DNA from: Candidatus Rokuibacteriota bacterium
Lineage (GTDB): Bacteria; Methylomirabilota; Methylomirabilia; Rokubacteriales; CSP1-6
DNA: 55,996 nucleotides
NCBI GenBank assembly: GCA_003220435.1
Contig: QHSL01000082.1
Location: forward strand, 1-55,996
Direction of reading: 5' to 3'
The position numbers and the translations under genes were made by a program. Shown piece by piece: positions 42,173-50,914 of this stretch. How positions within the stretch are numbered: position 1 is the first letter of the stretch; every line of letters starts with the position of its first letter. The notes beneath the pieces are model-generated. The model had not been told where the DNA came from, did not search any database, and saw nothing but the letters and a program-made list of their open reading frames with translations.

Positions 42173-43711
42173 TCAGAGACGAGCGGCCGGCAGCTCGACC
42201 GTGAAGGTCGTGCCGGCGCCCTCGACGCTTTCGACGCGGATCCGTCCGCCGACGGACTCCACAATCGTCTTGGTGATGGCGAGCCCGAGACCGGTGCCGG
42301 CGATCCCCTGGGTCGCGGTGCTGTTGACCCGGTAGAACTTGTCGAAGACGTGAGGCAGATCGCGGGCGGGAATGCCGAGCCCAGTGTCCGCGACGCGGAT
42401 CGTCACGGTCTCGGCGCCGTCGCCCCCGGCCGAGAACGCCACCGACACGGTCACGCGCCCGCCGTTCGGTGTGTATTTGATGCCGTTGTCGATGAGGTTG
42501 ACGAGCGCCTGGCGGATGCGGATCGGCGCGGCCATGACGATCGCGGCCTCGGGCAGGTCGGCGTCGAGCGCGATCGACTTGCGATCGGCGTTGGGCCTCA
42601 CGATGCGCAGCGCGTCGCTGGCCGCGGGCACCAGATCCATCGGCTCGCGGGCGGCGTCGAGCCCGGCTTCGATCTTGCCGATGTCGAGAAGGTCCGTGAC
42701 GAGGTCCGCCATGTGCTGCGCCGTGTCGCGGATGTCCTGGCAGCGTGACACGAGGTTCGGGTCCCCCGGTCCCGCGATCCGCATCAAGTCAGCCAGACCC
42801 GCGATGACCGTGATCGGGCTCTTGAGGTCGTGGGAGACGGTGGCGACGAAATCGTTCTTCATCTGCTCGAGGTTCTTCAGCAGCGTGATGTCGCGCAGGA
42901 CCACCGCCAGGCCGACGGGCTCGCCGAAAGGGGTCACGGCCTGCACCAGGCTCGCCTGGGCGGTGCGTCCGTCGGGCAACGGCAGCTCGGAGATCCCCGG
43001 GTTTCCCTTCACGAACAGCTCACGCAGCGGGGCGTGGTCGACGACCTCGAGCAGCGGCCTCCCCTCGATGGCGTCGGGTGCCAGGCCCAGCATCTGGCGC
43101 ACGGCTCCGTTCGCCAGCAGCACGAGGCCGCCCTGGTTCATCGCGATCACTGCGTCCGACGTGCTGCCGAGCACTCCGAGCATCGTCATGCGCTCGTCGG
43201 CGAGGGTCTGGTACGCCTGCGACGTTTCCAGCGCGGCGGAGAGCCCCGCCGCCAGCAGCGTGGCGACGTGCTCGTCGTCGTCCCCGTACGCGATCGGCGG
43301 CCGGCCGGCAAACAGCAAGGCGCCCAGCAGGTCGAGCCCTCGACGGATGGGCACCGCGAGCGCCGCCCGCAGGCCCGCCCCGATCAGCACGCCCTCGAGG
43401 TCGTGGACGCCGTCACGGACGAGCGTGAGGTCTTCGACCCGCTGCGCGTGCCCCGTGGTGATCGCCCGCCCGGGAAGCCCCTCATGGAGCGAGAACACCC
43501 GCGGGCTCACGGCGCCGGCGTCCAGACCGGCGAGCGAGTGGACGAGATAGCCGCTCTTCTCCAGATCCGAGAGGCACACCGCGAGGTAGTCGTGGGGCAG
43601 CACGCCGCCCGCGTGGTCGGCGAGCGTGTGGAAGAAATGGGTCGGGATCGGCGAGCGGAACAGCTCGATGAGGACCTCGCTGAGCCGCCCGAGCCGCTCG
43701 GCCTCCGTCAT
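42173..43711 (-). CDS. Soluble sensor histidine kinase with GAF and PAS domains
   Basis: A 512-residue protein without membrane segments. It has a GAF domain (~18-160; SLHEGLPGRAITTG, AALAVPIRRGLDLLGALLFAG), a PAS domain (~180-280; SDAVIAMNQGGLVLLANGAVRQMLGL), HisKA with His294 (VSHDLKSPITV), and HATPase_c with NLIDNGIKY, DTGLGIP and GTGLGLAI. No response regulator is adjacent, so it is an orphan. ATG 43711 was chosen over the upstream GTG because it overlaps the peroxiredoxin-like stop by four bases (ATGA). That coupling suggests a redox or peroxide signal, as inference. Confidence 0.9.
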   Translation of the reverse strand: MTEAERLGRLSEVLIELFRSPIPTHFFHTLADHAGGVLPHDYLAVCLSDLEKSGYLVHSLAGLDAGAVSPRVFSLHEGLPGRAITTGHAQRVEDLTLVRDGVHDLEGVLIGAGLRAALAVPIRRGLDLLGALLFAGRPPIAYGDDDEHVATLLAAGLSAALETSQAYQTLADERMTMLGVLGSTSDAVIAMNQGGLVLLANGAVRQMLGLAPDAIEGRPLLEVVDHAPLRELFVKGNPGISELPLPDGRTAQASLVQAVTPFGEPVGLAVVLRDITLLKNLEQMKNDFVATVSHDLKSPITVIAGLADLMRIAGPGDPNLVSRCQDIRDTAQHMADLVTDLLDIGKIEAGLDAAREPMDLVPAASDALRIVRPNADRKSIALDADLPEAAIVMAAPIRIRQALVNLIDNGIKYTPNGGRVTVSVAFSAGGDGAETVTIRVADTGLGIPARDLPHVFDKFYRVNSTATQGIAGTGLGLAITKTIVESVGGRIRVESVEGAGTTFTVELPAARL

Positions 43712-44346
43712 GCGGGGACCGTCTCGGTGCACCGGGTCCTGGCCAGGTCGGCCAGCTCGGCGCCGCTGGGCACCGGATCGATCGGGCCGACCACCGAGAC
43801 GCTCCGGATCACGCCCTGCTTGTCGACCAGGAACATGCCCTGCTCGTGAGCGGTCATCGCGTGGTGGTGAAGGCGGCGCACGAAGTTCCGGTTCATGACG
43901 TCGAAGAATGCGCCCCGCGTCTGGTTGACGCTGTCGCCGTGCGTGAACGCGTGAGCGAAGCTCACTACCGCGGACCGGGTCGCCTCGAGCACGCCCCGGT
44001 CGCCGAGGCCGTAGACCGCGTAGAGGCGCTTGTCGGGATCACACACGAACGGGTACGGCAGCGGCGACCCACCGAAGTATCGCCGGGCGCTCTCCAGGAG
44101 GTTCGGCGCCACCTGGATGACCTCGGTTTCTGCGCTCCGGAGCGCCTCGTAGTTGGTCCGGATCCCGTCGGTGTAGACGCGGCAGAAGGGGCACGTGAAG
44201 CCCCGTGAGAACCAAACGATCACGTTGCGGCGCTGGCGGTAAGACGCCAGATCCACCATCGGGCCCCTCACGGAGGGCAGCGAGAACAGCGGTGCCCTCT
44301 CGCCGATCGACGGGCGCTCGGATGCCTGCGGCACGGTCGCGTGCAT
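43708..44346 (-). CDS. Peroxiredoxin-like AhpC/TSA-family protein
   Basis: A 212-residue thioredoxin-fold protein. Residues 41-60 (NVIVWFSRGFTCPFCRVYTD) hold Cys52 and Cys55, where peroxiredoxins have the peroxidatic cysteine and thioredoxins a CxxC pair. The leading GERAPLFSLPSVRGPMVDLASY is typical of AhpC/TSA, as is the GMFLVDKQGVIR strand. An insert with paired histidines (RLHHHAM) is unusual. It likely reduces peroxides or disulfides. ATG 44346 was preferred to an upstream in-frame start at 44394. The histidine kinase gene overlaps its stop. Confidence 0.85.
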   Translation of the reverse strand: MHATVPQASERPSIGERAPLFSLPSVRGPMVDLASYRQRRNVIVWFSRGFTCPFCRVYTDGIRTNYEALRSAETEVIQVAPNLLESARRYFGGSPLPYPFVCDPDKRLYAVYGLGDRGVLEATRSAVVSFAHAFTHGDSVNQTRGAFFDVMNRNFVRRLHHHAMTAHEQGMFLVDKQGVIRSVSVVGPIDPVPSGAELADLARTRCTETVPA

Positions 44347-44748
44347 TCGCTCTCGCCTCGGTTCCTTTGGACTTCGGGAGCCTGAGAACCGCAAGAGGTA
44401 TACCAGGGCTCAAACGACTGATATTCCTATAGTTTTAAGCTCGGGTCGTCGCACCTGAGCGGCCAATTTCCGGCCTGGGCGGCCAGAAATCATCCGGCGA
44501 GTGGATCCTCGTGGAAATTCGCGCATCAGCGACAGTCCGGCAGAAAGCTGACCATAGGCGTCATACTTGTCGTTCCGACTTGTCGTTCCGAGACCTGCCG
44601 GGCTCTCACCGTCCACATGGTCTCAAGGAGACTCTTCTTCAAGATCACCTACTTACAGGTCAGTCTCCAAACGGAGAGCAAGACGGGAGGGCTGTCCGCC
44701 GTGGCTCATCGCTTGCATTCTTAGGACGCCCCGGAGGAGTGTGATAGC
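44347..44748. other. 402-bp divergent intergenic region with a 13-bp tandem repeat
   Basis: There is no convincing gene; the short open frames across it lack family features. Base composition is lower in GC than the flanks. A perfect tandem direct repeat of ACTTGTCGTTCCG lies at 44565-44577 and 44578-44590. A GGAGGAG ribosome site (44733-44739) serves the GT2 gene. On the minus strand the peroxiredoxin promoter must also lie here, but no clear -35/-10 pair is seen. Confidence 0.6.
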
Positions 44749-45546
44749 TTGGCCCTCGGGACGCCCCTGATGTCGCCGACACTCGAGAATGCGTCCGGTC
44801 TCGACGCGGCCCGCCCCCCCAAACCCCTTCTTCCTGGGCCGGTCTCGATCGTGATGCTCGTCTACAACGAGGCCGAGGTTATCGAGCATGTCGTGCGCGG
44901 CTTCCACGACGAGATCGTCCGCCGCCTACCGGGCTCCGAGCTCATCGTCGCGGAGGACGGAAGCCGCGACGGGACGACCGAGATCCTCGAGCGGCTGCGC
45001 GGCGAGCTGGGCATCCGGCTGATCCACCGCGACGAGCGCAGGGGCTACACGCGGGCGCTGAAAGACGCGCTCGCGCTGGCCCGGCATGACCTGGTGTTCT
45101 TCAGCGACAGCGACGGCCAGCACGATCCCCGCGACTTCTGGCGGCTCGCGAAGCAGATCCCGTACTGCGACATGGTCATCGGGTTCAAGCAGCCGCGCCA
45201 CGACCCGGCGTATCGCCTGGTCATGTCGCGGGTGTTCAACCGGCTCATCGGCGCGCTGTTCAAGTTCCGGTTCCACGACGTGAACTGCGGCTTTCGCCTG
45301 ATGCGGCGTCGGCTCGTCGAGGACCTCCTCCAGGACGAGTGGCAGATGAAGGCGTGCACCTTCACCGAGTTCACGATCCGCGCGTTCTACCGGGGCTACG
45401 CGATCCGGGAGGCGCCGGTCCGCCACCTGCCGCGGCCGTTCGGGGAGTCGCGCGGCCTCCCGCTCCGGGGGATACCGGGATCGATCGCCCACATCCTGCG
45501 GCAGCTCGCCGACCTCCGGCGCCGGATCACAGCCGGAACGCTCTAG
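44749..45546 (+). CDS. Glycosyltransferase family 2
   Basis: 265 residues of a GT-A fold. VSIVMLVYNEAEVIEHVV (~32-49) starts the nucleotide-sugar domain, IVAEDGSRDGTTEIL carries the first Asp, and FFSDSDGQHDPRDFW is the DxD metal site. HDVNCGFRLMRRRLVEDL matches dolichol-phosphate-mannose-synthase-like enzymes that make polyprenyl-phosphate sugars, the donors used by GT39/GT-C proteins such as those at 36806, 38359 and 52567. I chose TTG 44749 because GGAGGAG lies 9 bases upstream; ATG 44770 is too far from it. It begins the polysaccharide run. Confidence 0.88.
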   Translation: MALGTPLMSPTLENASGLDAARPPKPLLPGPVSIVMLVYNEAEVIEHVVRGFHDEIVRRLPGSELIVAEDGSRDGTTEILERLRGELGIRLIHRDERRGYTRALKDALALARHDLVFFSDSDGQHDPRDFWRLAKQIPYCDMVIGFKQPRHDPAYRLVMSRVFNRLIGALFKFRFHDVNCGFRLMRRRLVEDLLQDEWQMKACTFTEFTIRAFYRGYAIREAPVRHLPRPFGESRGLPLRGIPGSIAHILRQLADLRRRITAGTL

Positions 45547-45558
45547 AGGAGTCACACG

Positions 45559-46251
45559 ATGCCGATCTTTCTCGACACGGGCAACCTCCACGAGATCGAG
45601 CGCTTCTACCGGATGGGGGTCATCCGAGGCGTCACGACCAACCCGACGATCCTGTTCAAGGAAGGCGTGATCGGCGGCATGCGCGGCATCGAGGAGCGCT
45701 CGCGTCTCATCGCGAAGCTCATCGCGCCGCACCCGCTCTCGGTCGAGGTCACCGCCGCCGAGCGCGAGGCGGTGCTCCGGCAGGCCCGCGAGTTCTCGAG
45801 CTGGGGTGACAACATCGTCGTGAAGGTCACGGTCCACGGACCCGACGGCGAGCTCGAGAACATGGAGATCATCCACGAGCTGGAGACCCGCCATGACATC
45901 CGGGTCAACGTCACCGCGATGATGAGCGCCCAGCAGTGTTTCCTCGCCGCGATGGCCGGCGCGACCTACGTGTCGCTCTTCGGCGGGCGCGTCAACAACA
46001 TGGGCTACAACGTCTGCAGCGAGGTCGCGAAGCTCCGCAAGCTGCTGGACCAGTTCGATCTGCGGGCGCGCATCATCGTCGGCTCGACCCGCGAGGTCCT
46101 CAACATCGTCGAGTGGCTCGAGGCGGGCGCGCACATCGTGACCGCCGTCCCGAACCTGCTCGAGGGCATGCTGGTCCACCCGTACACCAAAGAGACCGTC
46201 AAGATGTTCCTACAGGACGGCGCCAAGCTCGAGGCCAAGCTCAAGGCATGA
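45559..46251 (+). CDS. Transaldolase-like protein (fructose-6-phosphate aldolase / TalC type)
   Basis: A 230-residue TIM-barrel aldolase. MPIFLDTGNLHEIERF and VIRGVTTNPTILFKEG form the typical first strands, Lys89 in NIVVKVT is the Schiff-base lysine, and NVTAMMSAQQCFLAAMAGATYVSLFGGRV and IIVGSTREVLNI follow. The family swaps three-carbon units between sugar phosphates. In this locus it could supply sedoheptulose-7-phosphate, the precursor of the heptose made by the gmhA/hddA/hddC-like genes downstream; that link is inference. It follows the GT2 gene by 12 bases with AGAGGAG and overlaps the next gene by four. Confidence 0.9.
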   Translation: MPIFLDTGNLHEIERFYRMGVIRGVTTNPTILFKEGVIGGMRGIEERSRLIAKLIAPHPLSVEVTAAEREAVLRQAREFSSWGDNIVVKVTVHGPDGELENMEIIHELETRHDIRVNVTAMMSAQQCFLAAMAGATYVSLFGGRVNNMGYNVCSEVAKLRKLLDQFDLRARIIVGSTREVLNIVEWLEAGAHIVTAVPNLLEGMLVHPYTKETVKMFLQDGAKLEAKLKA

Positions 46252-47534
46252 ACGTCGGCATCCTGGGCGGCGGCCTGGCTGGGCTCAGCGTGGCCGCCCA
46301 CCTCGATCACGAGTACGAGGTGCTGGAGCGCGACGCGCGCTGCGGCGGCCACTGCTTCACCGTCGAGGAGGACGGCTTCACCTGGGACGGGGGCGGCCCG
46401 CACATCATCTTCTCGAAGAACCAGCCGATGGTCGACTATATGGTCTCGCTGCTGGCCCCCAACGTGCGGCGCGCGCGGCGCAACAACAAGATCTTCTTCA
46501 AGGGCCGCTTCGTGAAGTACCCGTTCGAGAACGGGCTCTACGACCTCGATCCTCAAGACAGGTTCGAGTGCCTGTATCATTACCTCAACAACGACGCCCC
46601 GAAGCCCACCAACTTCAAGGAGTGGCTTTACTACACCTTCGGCAAGGGGCTCACCGAGAAGTACCTCCTGCCCTACAACGAGAAGATCTGGAACGTGCGC
46701 GCCGAGGAGCTCGGGCTCGACTGGGTCGAGGGCCGGGTACCCAAGCCGCCAATCGAAGACGTGATCAAGGCCGCGGTGGGCGTCGAGACCGAGGGCTACA
46801 CCCACCAGCTCTGGTTCCACTATCCGGAGCGCGGCGGCATCGAGAGCGTGCCGAAGTCGCTCGAGCAGCGCGTCCGCAAGATCACCACCGGCTTCGAGGC
46901 CCGGCACATCGGCCGCCGCGGGCCCAAGTGGGTGGTGAGCGACGGACGTGAGGAGCGCGAGTTCGATCGGCTCGTCGCGACCCTCCCCGTCCTGGACCTG
47001 GCGACCCGGCTCGAGGGCGTGCCGACGGCGGTGGTGGCCGCCGTCCGCGCGCTCCGCTACAACTCGCTGATCGTCGTTGCGGTCGGCCTGGCTCACGACC
47101 GGCTCCCCGACTACACCGCGGTGTACATCCCGGACCCGGAGATTCTCACCCACCGGATCTCCTATCCCGGCGCGTTCAGCCCGCACAACGTGCCGCGCGG
47201 CCGCTCGATGATCAACGCCGAGATCACCGCCAACGCCGGCGACGGCGTCTGGGAGCTCTCGGACGACGCAGTGGTGAACCGCGTGATCGACGACCTCGAG
47301 AAGCTCGGGATGCTCCATCGCCGCGACGTCTGCTACGCGCGCGCCGTCCGCGACAAGTACGGCTACGTCGTCCAGGACGCGAGCTATCGCAAACACCTGG
47401 CGATCGCCAAGGCGTACTTCGAATCCACCGGGATCGCGCTCTGCGGCCGCGTGGCCGAGCACGAGTACATCAACATGGACGTCTGCATCGAGCGCGGGAT
47501 GGCGGTGGCCCGCCGCCTCAACGCCGAGGCCTGA
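46248..47534 (+). CDS. FAD-dependent amine-oxidase-fold protein, UDP-galactopyranose-mutase-like
   Basis: 428 residues. The N-terminal dinucleotide motif is GILGGGLAGLSVAAHL with LERDARCGGHCF (~4-38). The GGGPHIIFSKNQPMVDYM segment (~49-66) recalls the GPHIFHT motif of UDP-galactopyranose mutase. KYLLPYNEKIWNVRAEELGLDWV and a C-terminal flavin contact ALCGRVAEHEYINMDVCIERGMAVA complete the fold. It may reshape or oxidise a nucleotide sugar; a protoporphyrinogen-oxidase-like role is less likely in this context. The ATG overlaps the transaldolase stop (ATGA). Confidence 0.8.
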   Translation: MNVGILGGGLAGLSVAAHLDHEYEVLERDARCGGHCFTVEEDGFTWDGGGPHIIFSKNQPMVDYMVSLLAPNVRRARRNNKIFFKGRFVKYPFENGLYDLDPQDRFECLYHYLNNDAPKPTNFKEWLYYTFGKGLTEKYLLPYNEKIWNVRAEELGLDWVEGRVPKPPIEDVIKAAVGVETEGYTHQLWFHYPERGGIESVPKSLEQRVRKITTGFEARHIGRRGPKWVVSDGREEREFDRLVATLPVLDLATRLEGVPTAVVAAVRALRYNSLIVVAVGLAHDRLPDYTAVYIPDPEILTHRISYPGAFSPHNVPRGRSMINAEITANAGDGVWELSDDAVVNRVIDDLEKLGMLHRRDVCYARAVRDKYGYVVQDASYRKHLAIAKAYFESTGIALCGRVAEHEYINMDVCIERGMAVARRLNAEA

Positions 47535-47536
47535 GC

Positions 47537-48280
47537 GTGGGCGAGAAATCCCAGACGCGGATGGACGCGACGTACGGGGAGCGCTACGCGACCGCGTGGA
47601 GCTTCCGCGACAACTGGTTCGGCGACATCTCCAGGCGCTACATCCTGCCCAACTACTACCGATGGACCGACGCGTTCCTGCGCGACCTGCCGCCGTCGAG
47701 CGTGGTCGAGTTGGGCGCCGGCGACGGCGAGATGACCGACCTCATCCGCGAGCGCCGGCCGGCCTGGTGCGCCGCCCTCACGCCCAGCGACGTCGTCGAG
47801 GCGGGCGCCGAGCGGCTGCGCGGCAAGGGCTACGCGACGGCCCGCCGGGCCGACGCGTGCGCCACCCCGTTCGCCGACGGCGAGTTCGACGTCGCGATCA
47901 CCTACGACGTCATGCACCACGTCGCCGACCCCGCCGCGATGGCTCGCGAGATGGTGCGCATCGCCCGCCGCCGCGTGTTCCTCATCGAGGCCAACGGCGC
48001 GTCGCTGATGCGGCGGCTCCTCGAGCTGAGCGACACCTACCGCAAGGCGGGGGAGAATAGCTATCGGCCGGGCGAATACCGGCGGTTCTTCACGCTCCCG
48101 GGCGTGGCCCGGATCGACATCGATCCCCTGCAGTTCGTCCCGCCGAAGTTCCTCAGCCCGTGGATGCCGCTGACGATCGCGTTCAGCGAAACGCTGCAGC
48201 ACGTGCCGCTGTTGCGCTGGCAGTGCTCGGGGGTCCGGATCCGGGTGACGCTCGACAAGGACGCGAGGGCCCGCCGGTGA
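47537..48280 (+). CDS. Class I SAM-dependent methyltransferase
   Basis: 247 residues. The SAM-binding motif I is SSVVELGAGDGEMTDLI (~53-69), and motif IV lies in GEFDVAITYDVMHHVADPAAMAREMVRIA. A C-terminal part follows with RRFFTLPGVARIDIDPLQFVPP. It most resembles methyltransferases of sugar or lipid pathways, but the acceptor is unknown. It starts with GTG 47537, two bases after the UGM-like stop, and overlaps the epimerase start by four bases (GTGA). Confidence 0.85.
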   Translation: MGEKSQTRMDATYGERYATAWSFRDNWFGDISRRYILPNYYRWTDAFLRDLPPSSVVELGAGDGEMTDLIRERRPAWCAALTPSDVVEAGAERLRGKGYATARRADACATPFADGEFDVAITYDVMHHVADPAAMAREMVRIARRRVFLIEANGASLMRRLLELSDTYRKAGENSYRPGEYRRFFTLPGVARIDIDPLQFVPPKFLSPWMPLTIAFSETLQHVPLLRWQCSGVRIRVTLDKDARARR

Positions 48281-49224
48281 AGGTCTTCATCGCCGGAGGT
48301 GCCGGGTTCATCGGCAGCCACTTCGTCGACCACTTCCTGTCGGCGACCGACGCGAGCGTGACCGTCTTCGACAACTTCACGTCGGGACAGTCGTGGCATC
48401 TTCGGGACCACGCGGGCGACACGCGGCTGACCGTGATCGAAGGCGACCTCCAGAAGGTCGACGCGGTGGCGGCCGCCGTGCGCGGCCACGATATCGTGTA
48501 CCACTTCGCCTCGAACCCGGACATCGCGAAGGCGATGACGGAGCCCGACATCGACTTCTGGCAGGGGACCTACCTGACCCAGAACCTTCTCGAGGCGATG
48601 CGGCGCGGGTCTGTGCCACGGCTCGTCTACGCGTCCGGCAGCGGCGTCTACGGCGACACCGGGCTCAAGCCGGTAACCGAGGACTGGGCGCCGATGCTGC
48701 CGATCTCGACGTACGGCGCCAGCAAGCTCGCCTGCGAGGCGCTGATCGGCGCGTATTGTCACATGTTCGGTCTCCGCGCGTCGGCCTTCCGCTTCGCCAA
48801 CGTCGTCGGGGGACGGCAGACCCACGGAGTCGCCTACGACTTCATCCGGAAGCTCCGGCGTGATCCCCGCCGCCTGGAGATCCTCGGCGACGGCACGCAG
48901 AGCAAGTCATACGTGCACGTCTCCGACATCGTGGGCGCGATCCAGCACGTGCTGAGGGCCGGTGCCGCCGCGCCCCTCGGGTACTACAACGTCGCGACCG
49001 AGGATTACCTCGACGTGAAGTCGATCGCCGACATGGTCGTCGACGAGATGGGGCTCGCGGGGGTGGCGCTCCACTTCGCGGGCGGCGATCGAGGCTGGAA
49101 GGGCGACGTGCCCGTGCTGCGGTTCGACCTGGCGAAGATCCACGCGCTCGGCTGGCGCGCGGCCCTGACCTCCCAGGAGGCGATGCGCCGCTCGATCCGC
49201 GAGATGCTGGGAGACCGGCCATAA
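48277..49224 (+). CDS. NAD-dependent epimerase/dehydratase (extended SDR)
   Basis: 315 residues. The NAD loop is IAGGAGFIGSHFVDHFL (~4-20). The catalytic Ser lies in YASGSGVYGD, and the Tyr/Lys pair in STYGASK. The C-terminal domain has RRLEILGDGTQSKSYVHVSDIVGA, the nucleotide-sugar site. It probably epimerises or dehydrates the GDP-heptose or another nucleotide sugar made by the next three genes. The GTG start overlaps the methyltransferase stop. Confidence 0.9.
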   Translation: MKVFIAGGAGFIGSHFVDHFLSATDASVTVFDNFTSGQSWHLRDHAGDTRLTVIEGDLQKVDAVAAAVRGHDIVYHFASNPDIAKAMTEPDIDFWQGTYLTQNLLEAMRRGSVPRLVYASGSGVYGDTGLKPVTEDWAPMLPISTYGASKLACEALIGAYCHMFGLRASAFRFANVVGGRQTHGVAYDFIRKLRRDPRRLEILGDGTQSKSYVHVSDIVGAIQHVLRAGAAAPLGYYNVATEDYLDVKSIADMVVDEMGLAGVALHFAGGDRGWKGDVPVLRFDLAKIHALGWRAALTSQEAMRRSIREMLGDRP

Positions 49225-49226
49225 AG

Positions 49227-49928
49227 ATGCAGGCGGCGATCGTGGCGGGCGGGCTCGGCACGCGTTTGGGGTCGCTGACGGCGCGCGTGCCGAAGTCGAT
49301 GGTCGAGGTGCAGGGCCGGCCGTTCCTGGGCTGGCAGCTCGACCTGCTCCGCGATCACGGCGTCACCGACGTGCTGCTCTGCGTGGGCCACCTGGCCGAC
49401 GTCATCCGCGGCTACGCCGGCGACGGCAGCGCGTTCGGCGTTCGCGTCCACTACAGCGACGAGGCCGATCGGCGCCTCGGCACCGCCGGCGCGCTCCGTT
49501 GGGCCGAGTCGCGGGTCGCCGACGCGTTCTTCGTCCTCTTCGGCGACTCGTACCTGCTGCTCGACTACCGCGCGGTCATGGAGCATTTCCTGGCGCGCGA
49601 CCGCCAGGCGCTCATGGTCGTCCACCGGAACGAGGGCCGCTGGGGCCCCAGCGACGTGCGCACCGAGGGCGGCTTCGTGACCGCGTACGCGTCGCGGTCG
49701 CAGCCCGGGATGGTCCACATCAACATGGGCCTGTCGGTGCTCCGCCGCGAGACCCTCGGCACGCTCGCGCTGGGACGACCGGCGTGTCTTCAAGATCTGT
49801 TCGCGCCGCTGATCGCCCAACGCCAGCTCCTAGCCTACGAGACGGACCAGCGCTTCTACGAGATCGGCTCGCCGGCCGGGCTCGCGGAGTTCGGCCGGCT
49901 GGTCGCCGAGGGAGGCGCCCCGCGATGA
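49227..49928 (+). CDS. hddC: Heptose-1-phosphate guanylyltransferase-like nucleotidyltransferase (HddC-like)
   Basis: 233 residues. The NTP-transferase signature AAIVAGGLGTRLGSLTARVPKSMVEVQGRPFLGW (~3-36) is complete, with the metal Asp in VLFGDSYLLLD and a second in YEIGSPAGLAEF. By sequence alone it could be any sugar-1-phosphate nucleotidyltransferase. Tight coupling to an HddA-like kinase and a GmhA-like isomerase points to HddC, which makes GDP-D-glycero-alpha-D-manno-heptose. The end overlaps the kinase gene by four bases. Confidence 0.82.
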   Translation: MQAAIVAGGLGTRLGSLTARVPKSMVEVQGRPFLGWQLDLLRDHGVTDVLLCVGHLADVIRGYAGDGSAFGVRVHYSDEADRRLGTAGALRWAESRVADAFFVLFGDSYLLLDYRAVMEHFLARDRQALMVVHRNEGRWGPSDVRTEGGFVTAYASRSQPGMVHINMGLSVLRRETLGTLALGRPACLQDLFAPLIAQRQLLAYETDQRFYEIGSPAGLAEFGRLVAEGGAPR

Positions 49929-50914
49929 TCGTCACCCGCACGCCCCTGCGCATCCCGCTCGGCGGGGGCGGCACCGACCTGCCGTCGTACTCGTCGAAGT
50001 TCGGCGGGTTCCTGGTCAGCGCCGCCATCGACAAGTACACGTTCATCACCGTCAACCGGCGCAAGCTCGATCGCATCATCCGCGCGAGCTACTCGAAGAC
50101 GGAGACGGTCGACAGCGTCGACAAGCTGCAGCACCCGCTGATCCGGGAGGCGCTCCGCCTCGCCGGCATCGACGGGGGCGTCGAGATCACCTCGATCGGC
50201 GACATCCCGGGCGGCTCCGGGGCCGGCAGCTCCGCCAGCTTCACGGTAGGGCTGCTCCACGCGCTGCACGCGCTCAAGCGCGAGCAGATCTCGCCGTGGC
50301 GGCTCGCCGAGGAGGCGTGCAAGATCGAGCTCGACATCCTCAAGGAGCCGATCGGCAAGCACGACCAGTTCATCACCGCCATCGGCGGCATCACGTGCCT
50401 GGACATCGACCGGACGAACCACGTGTCGACGTTCCCGGCGGTGATCAGCGAGGACGTGCTCGAGGAGCTCGACCAGAGCCTGCTGCTCTTCTACACCGGG
50501 ATCGTCCGCAAGACCGGCGACGTCCTCCACGATCAGGACCGGGCGGCGAACGAGAGCCACCCGCGGGTGATTGACGCTCTGCACCGCATCAAGGAGACCG
50601 GCTGGGAGATCAAGAGCGCGCTCGAGGCGGGCGAGCTCCGAAAGTTCGGCGAGCTCATGCACGCGCACTGGGAGGTCAAGAAGCGGCTCTCGGGCCAGGT
50701 GTCGGGGAACCAGTTCGACCGCTGGTATGAGGTCGCACGGGCTTCGGGCGCCGTGGGCGGCAAGATCATGGGGGCGGGCGGCGGCGGCTTCTTCGTGTTC
50801 TACGTCGAGAACGGGCGGAAGGCCTCACTGCGCGAAGCGATGGCCGCCGAAGGCCTTCAGGAGCTCCGGTTCCACTTCGACTTCGAGGGTACCAAGGTCA
50901 TGGTGAACCTCTGA
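49925..50914 (+). CDS. hddA: GHMP kinase, D-glycero-D-manno-heptose-7-phosphate kinase-like (HddA-like)
   Basis: 329 residues of the GHMP superfamily. It opens with RTPLRIPLGGGGTDLPSYSSKFGGFLVSAAIDKYTFI, the pattern of HddA and related sugar kinases. The ATP loop is IPGGSGAGSSASFTVGLLHAL (~99-119), the catalytic acid lies in EPIGKHDQFITAIGG, and motif 3 is KIMGAGGGGFFVFYV. HddA phosphorylates heptose-7-phosphate at C1. ATG 49925 overlaps hddC; the stop shares one base with the SIS gene. Confidence 0.88.
   Translation: MIVTRTPLRIPLGGGGTDLPSYSSKFGGFLVSAAIDKYTFITVNRRKLDRIIRASYSKTETVDSVDKLQHPLIREALRLAGIDGGVEITSIGDIPGGSGAGSSASFTVGLLHALHALKREQISPWRLAEEACKIELDILKEPIGKHDQFITAIGGITCLDIDRTNHVSTFPAVISEDVLEELDQSLLLFYTGIVRKTGDVLHDQDRAANESHPRVIDALHRIKETGWEIKSALEAGELRKFGELMHAHWEVKKRLSGQVSGNQFDRWYEVARASGAVGGKIMGAGGGGFFVFYVENGRKASLREAMAAEGLQELRFHFDFEGTKVMVNL

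Noticed and set aside
44511-44770. Small frames in the divergent intergenic region
   Set aside because: No family features, poor start signals and atypical composition; more likely regulatory DNA.
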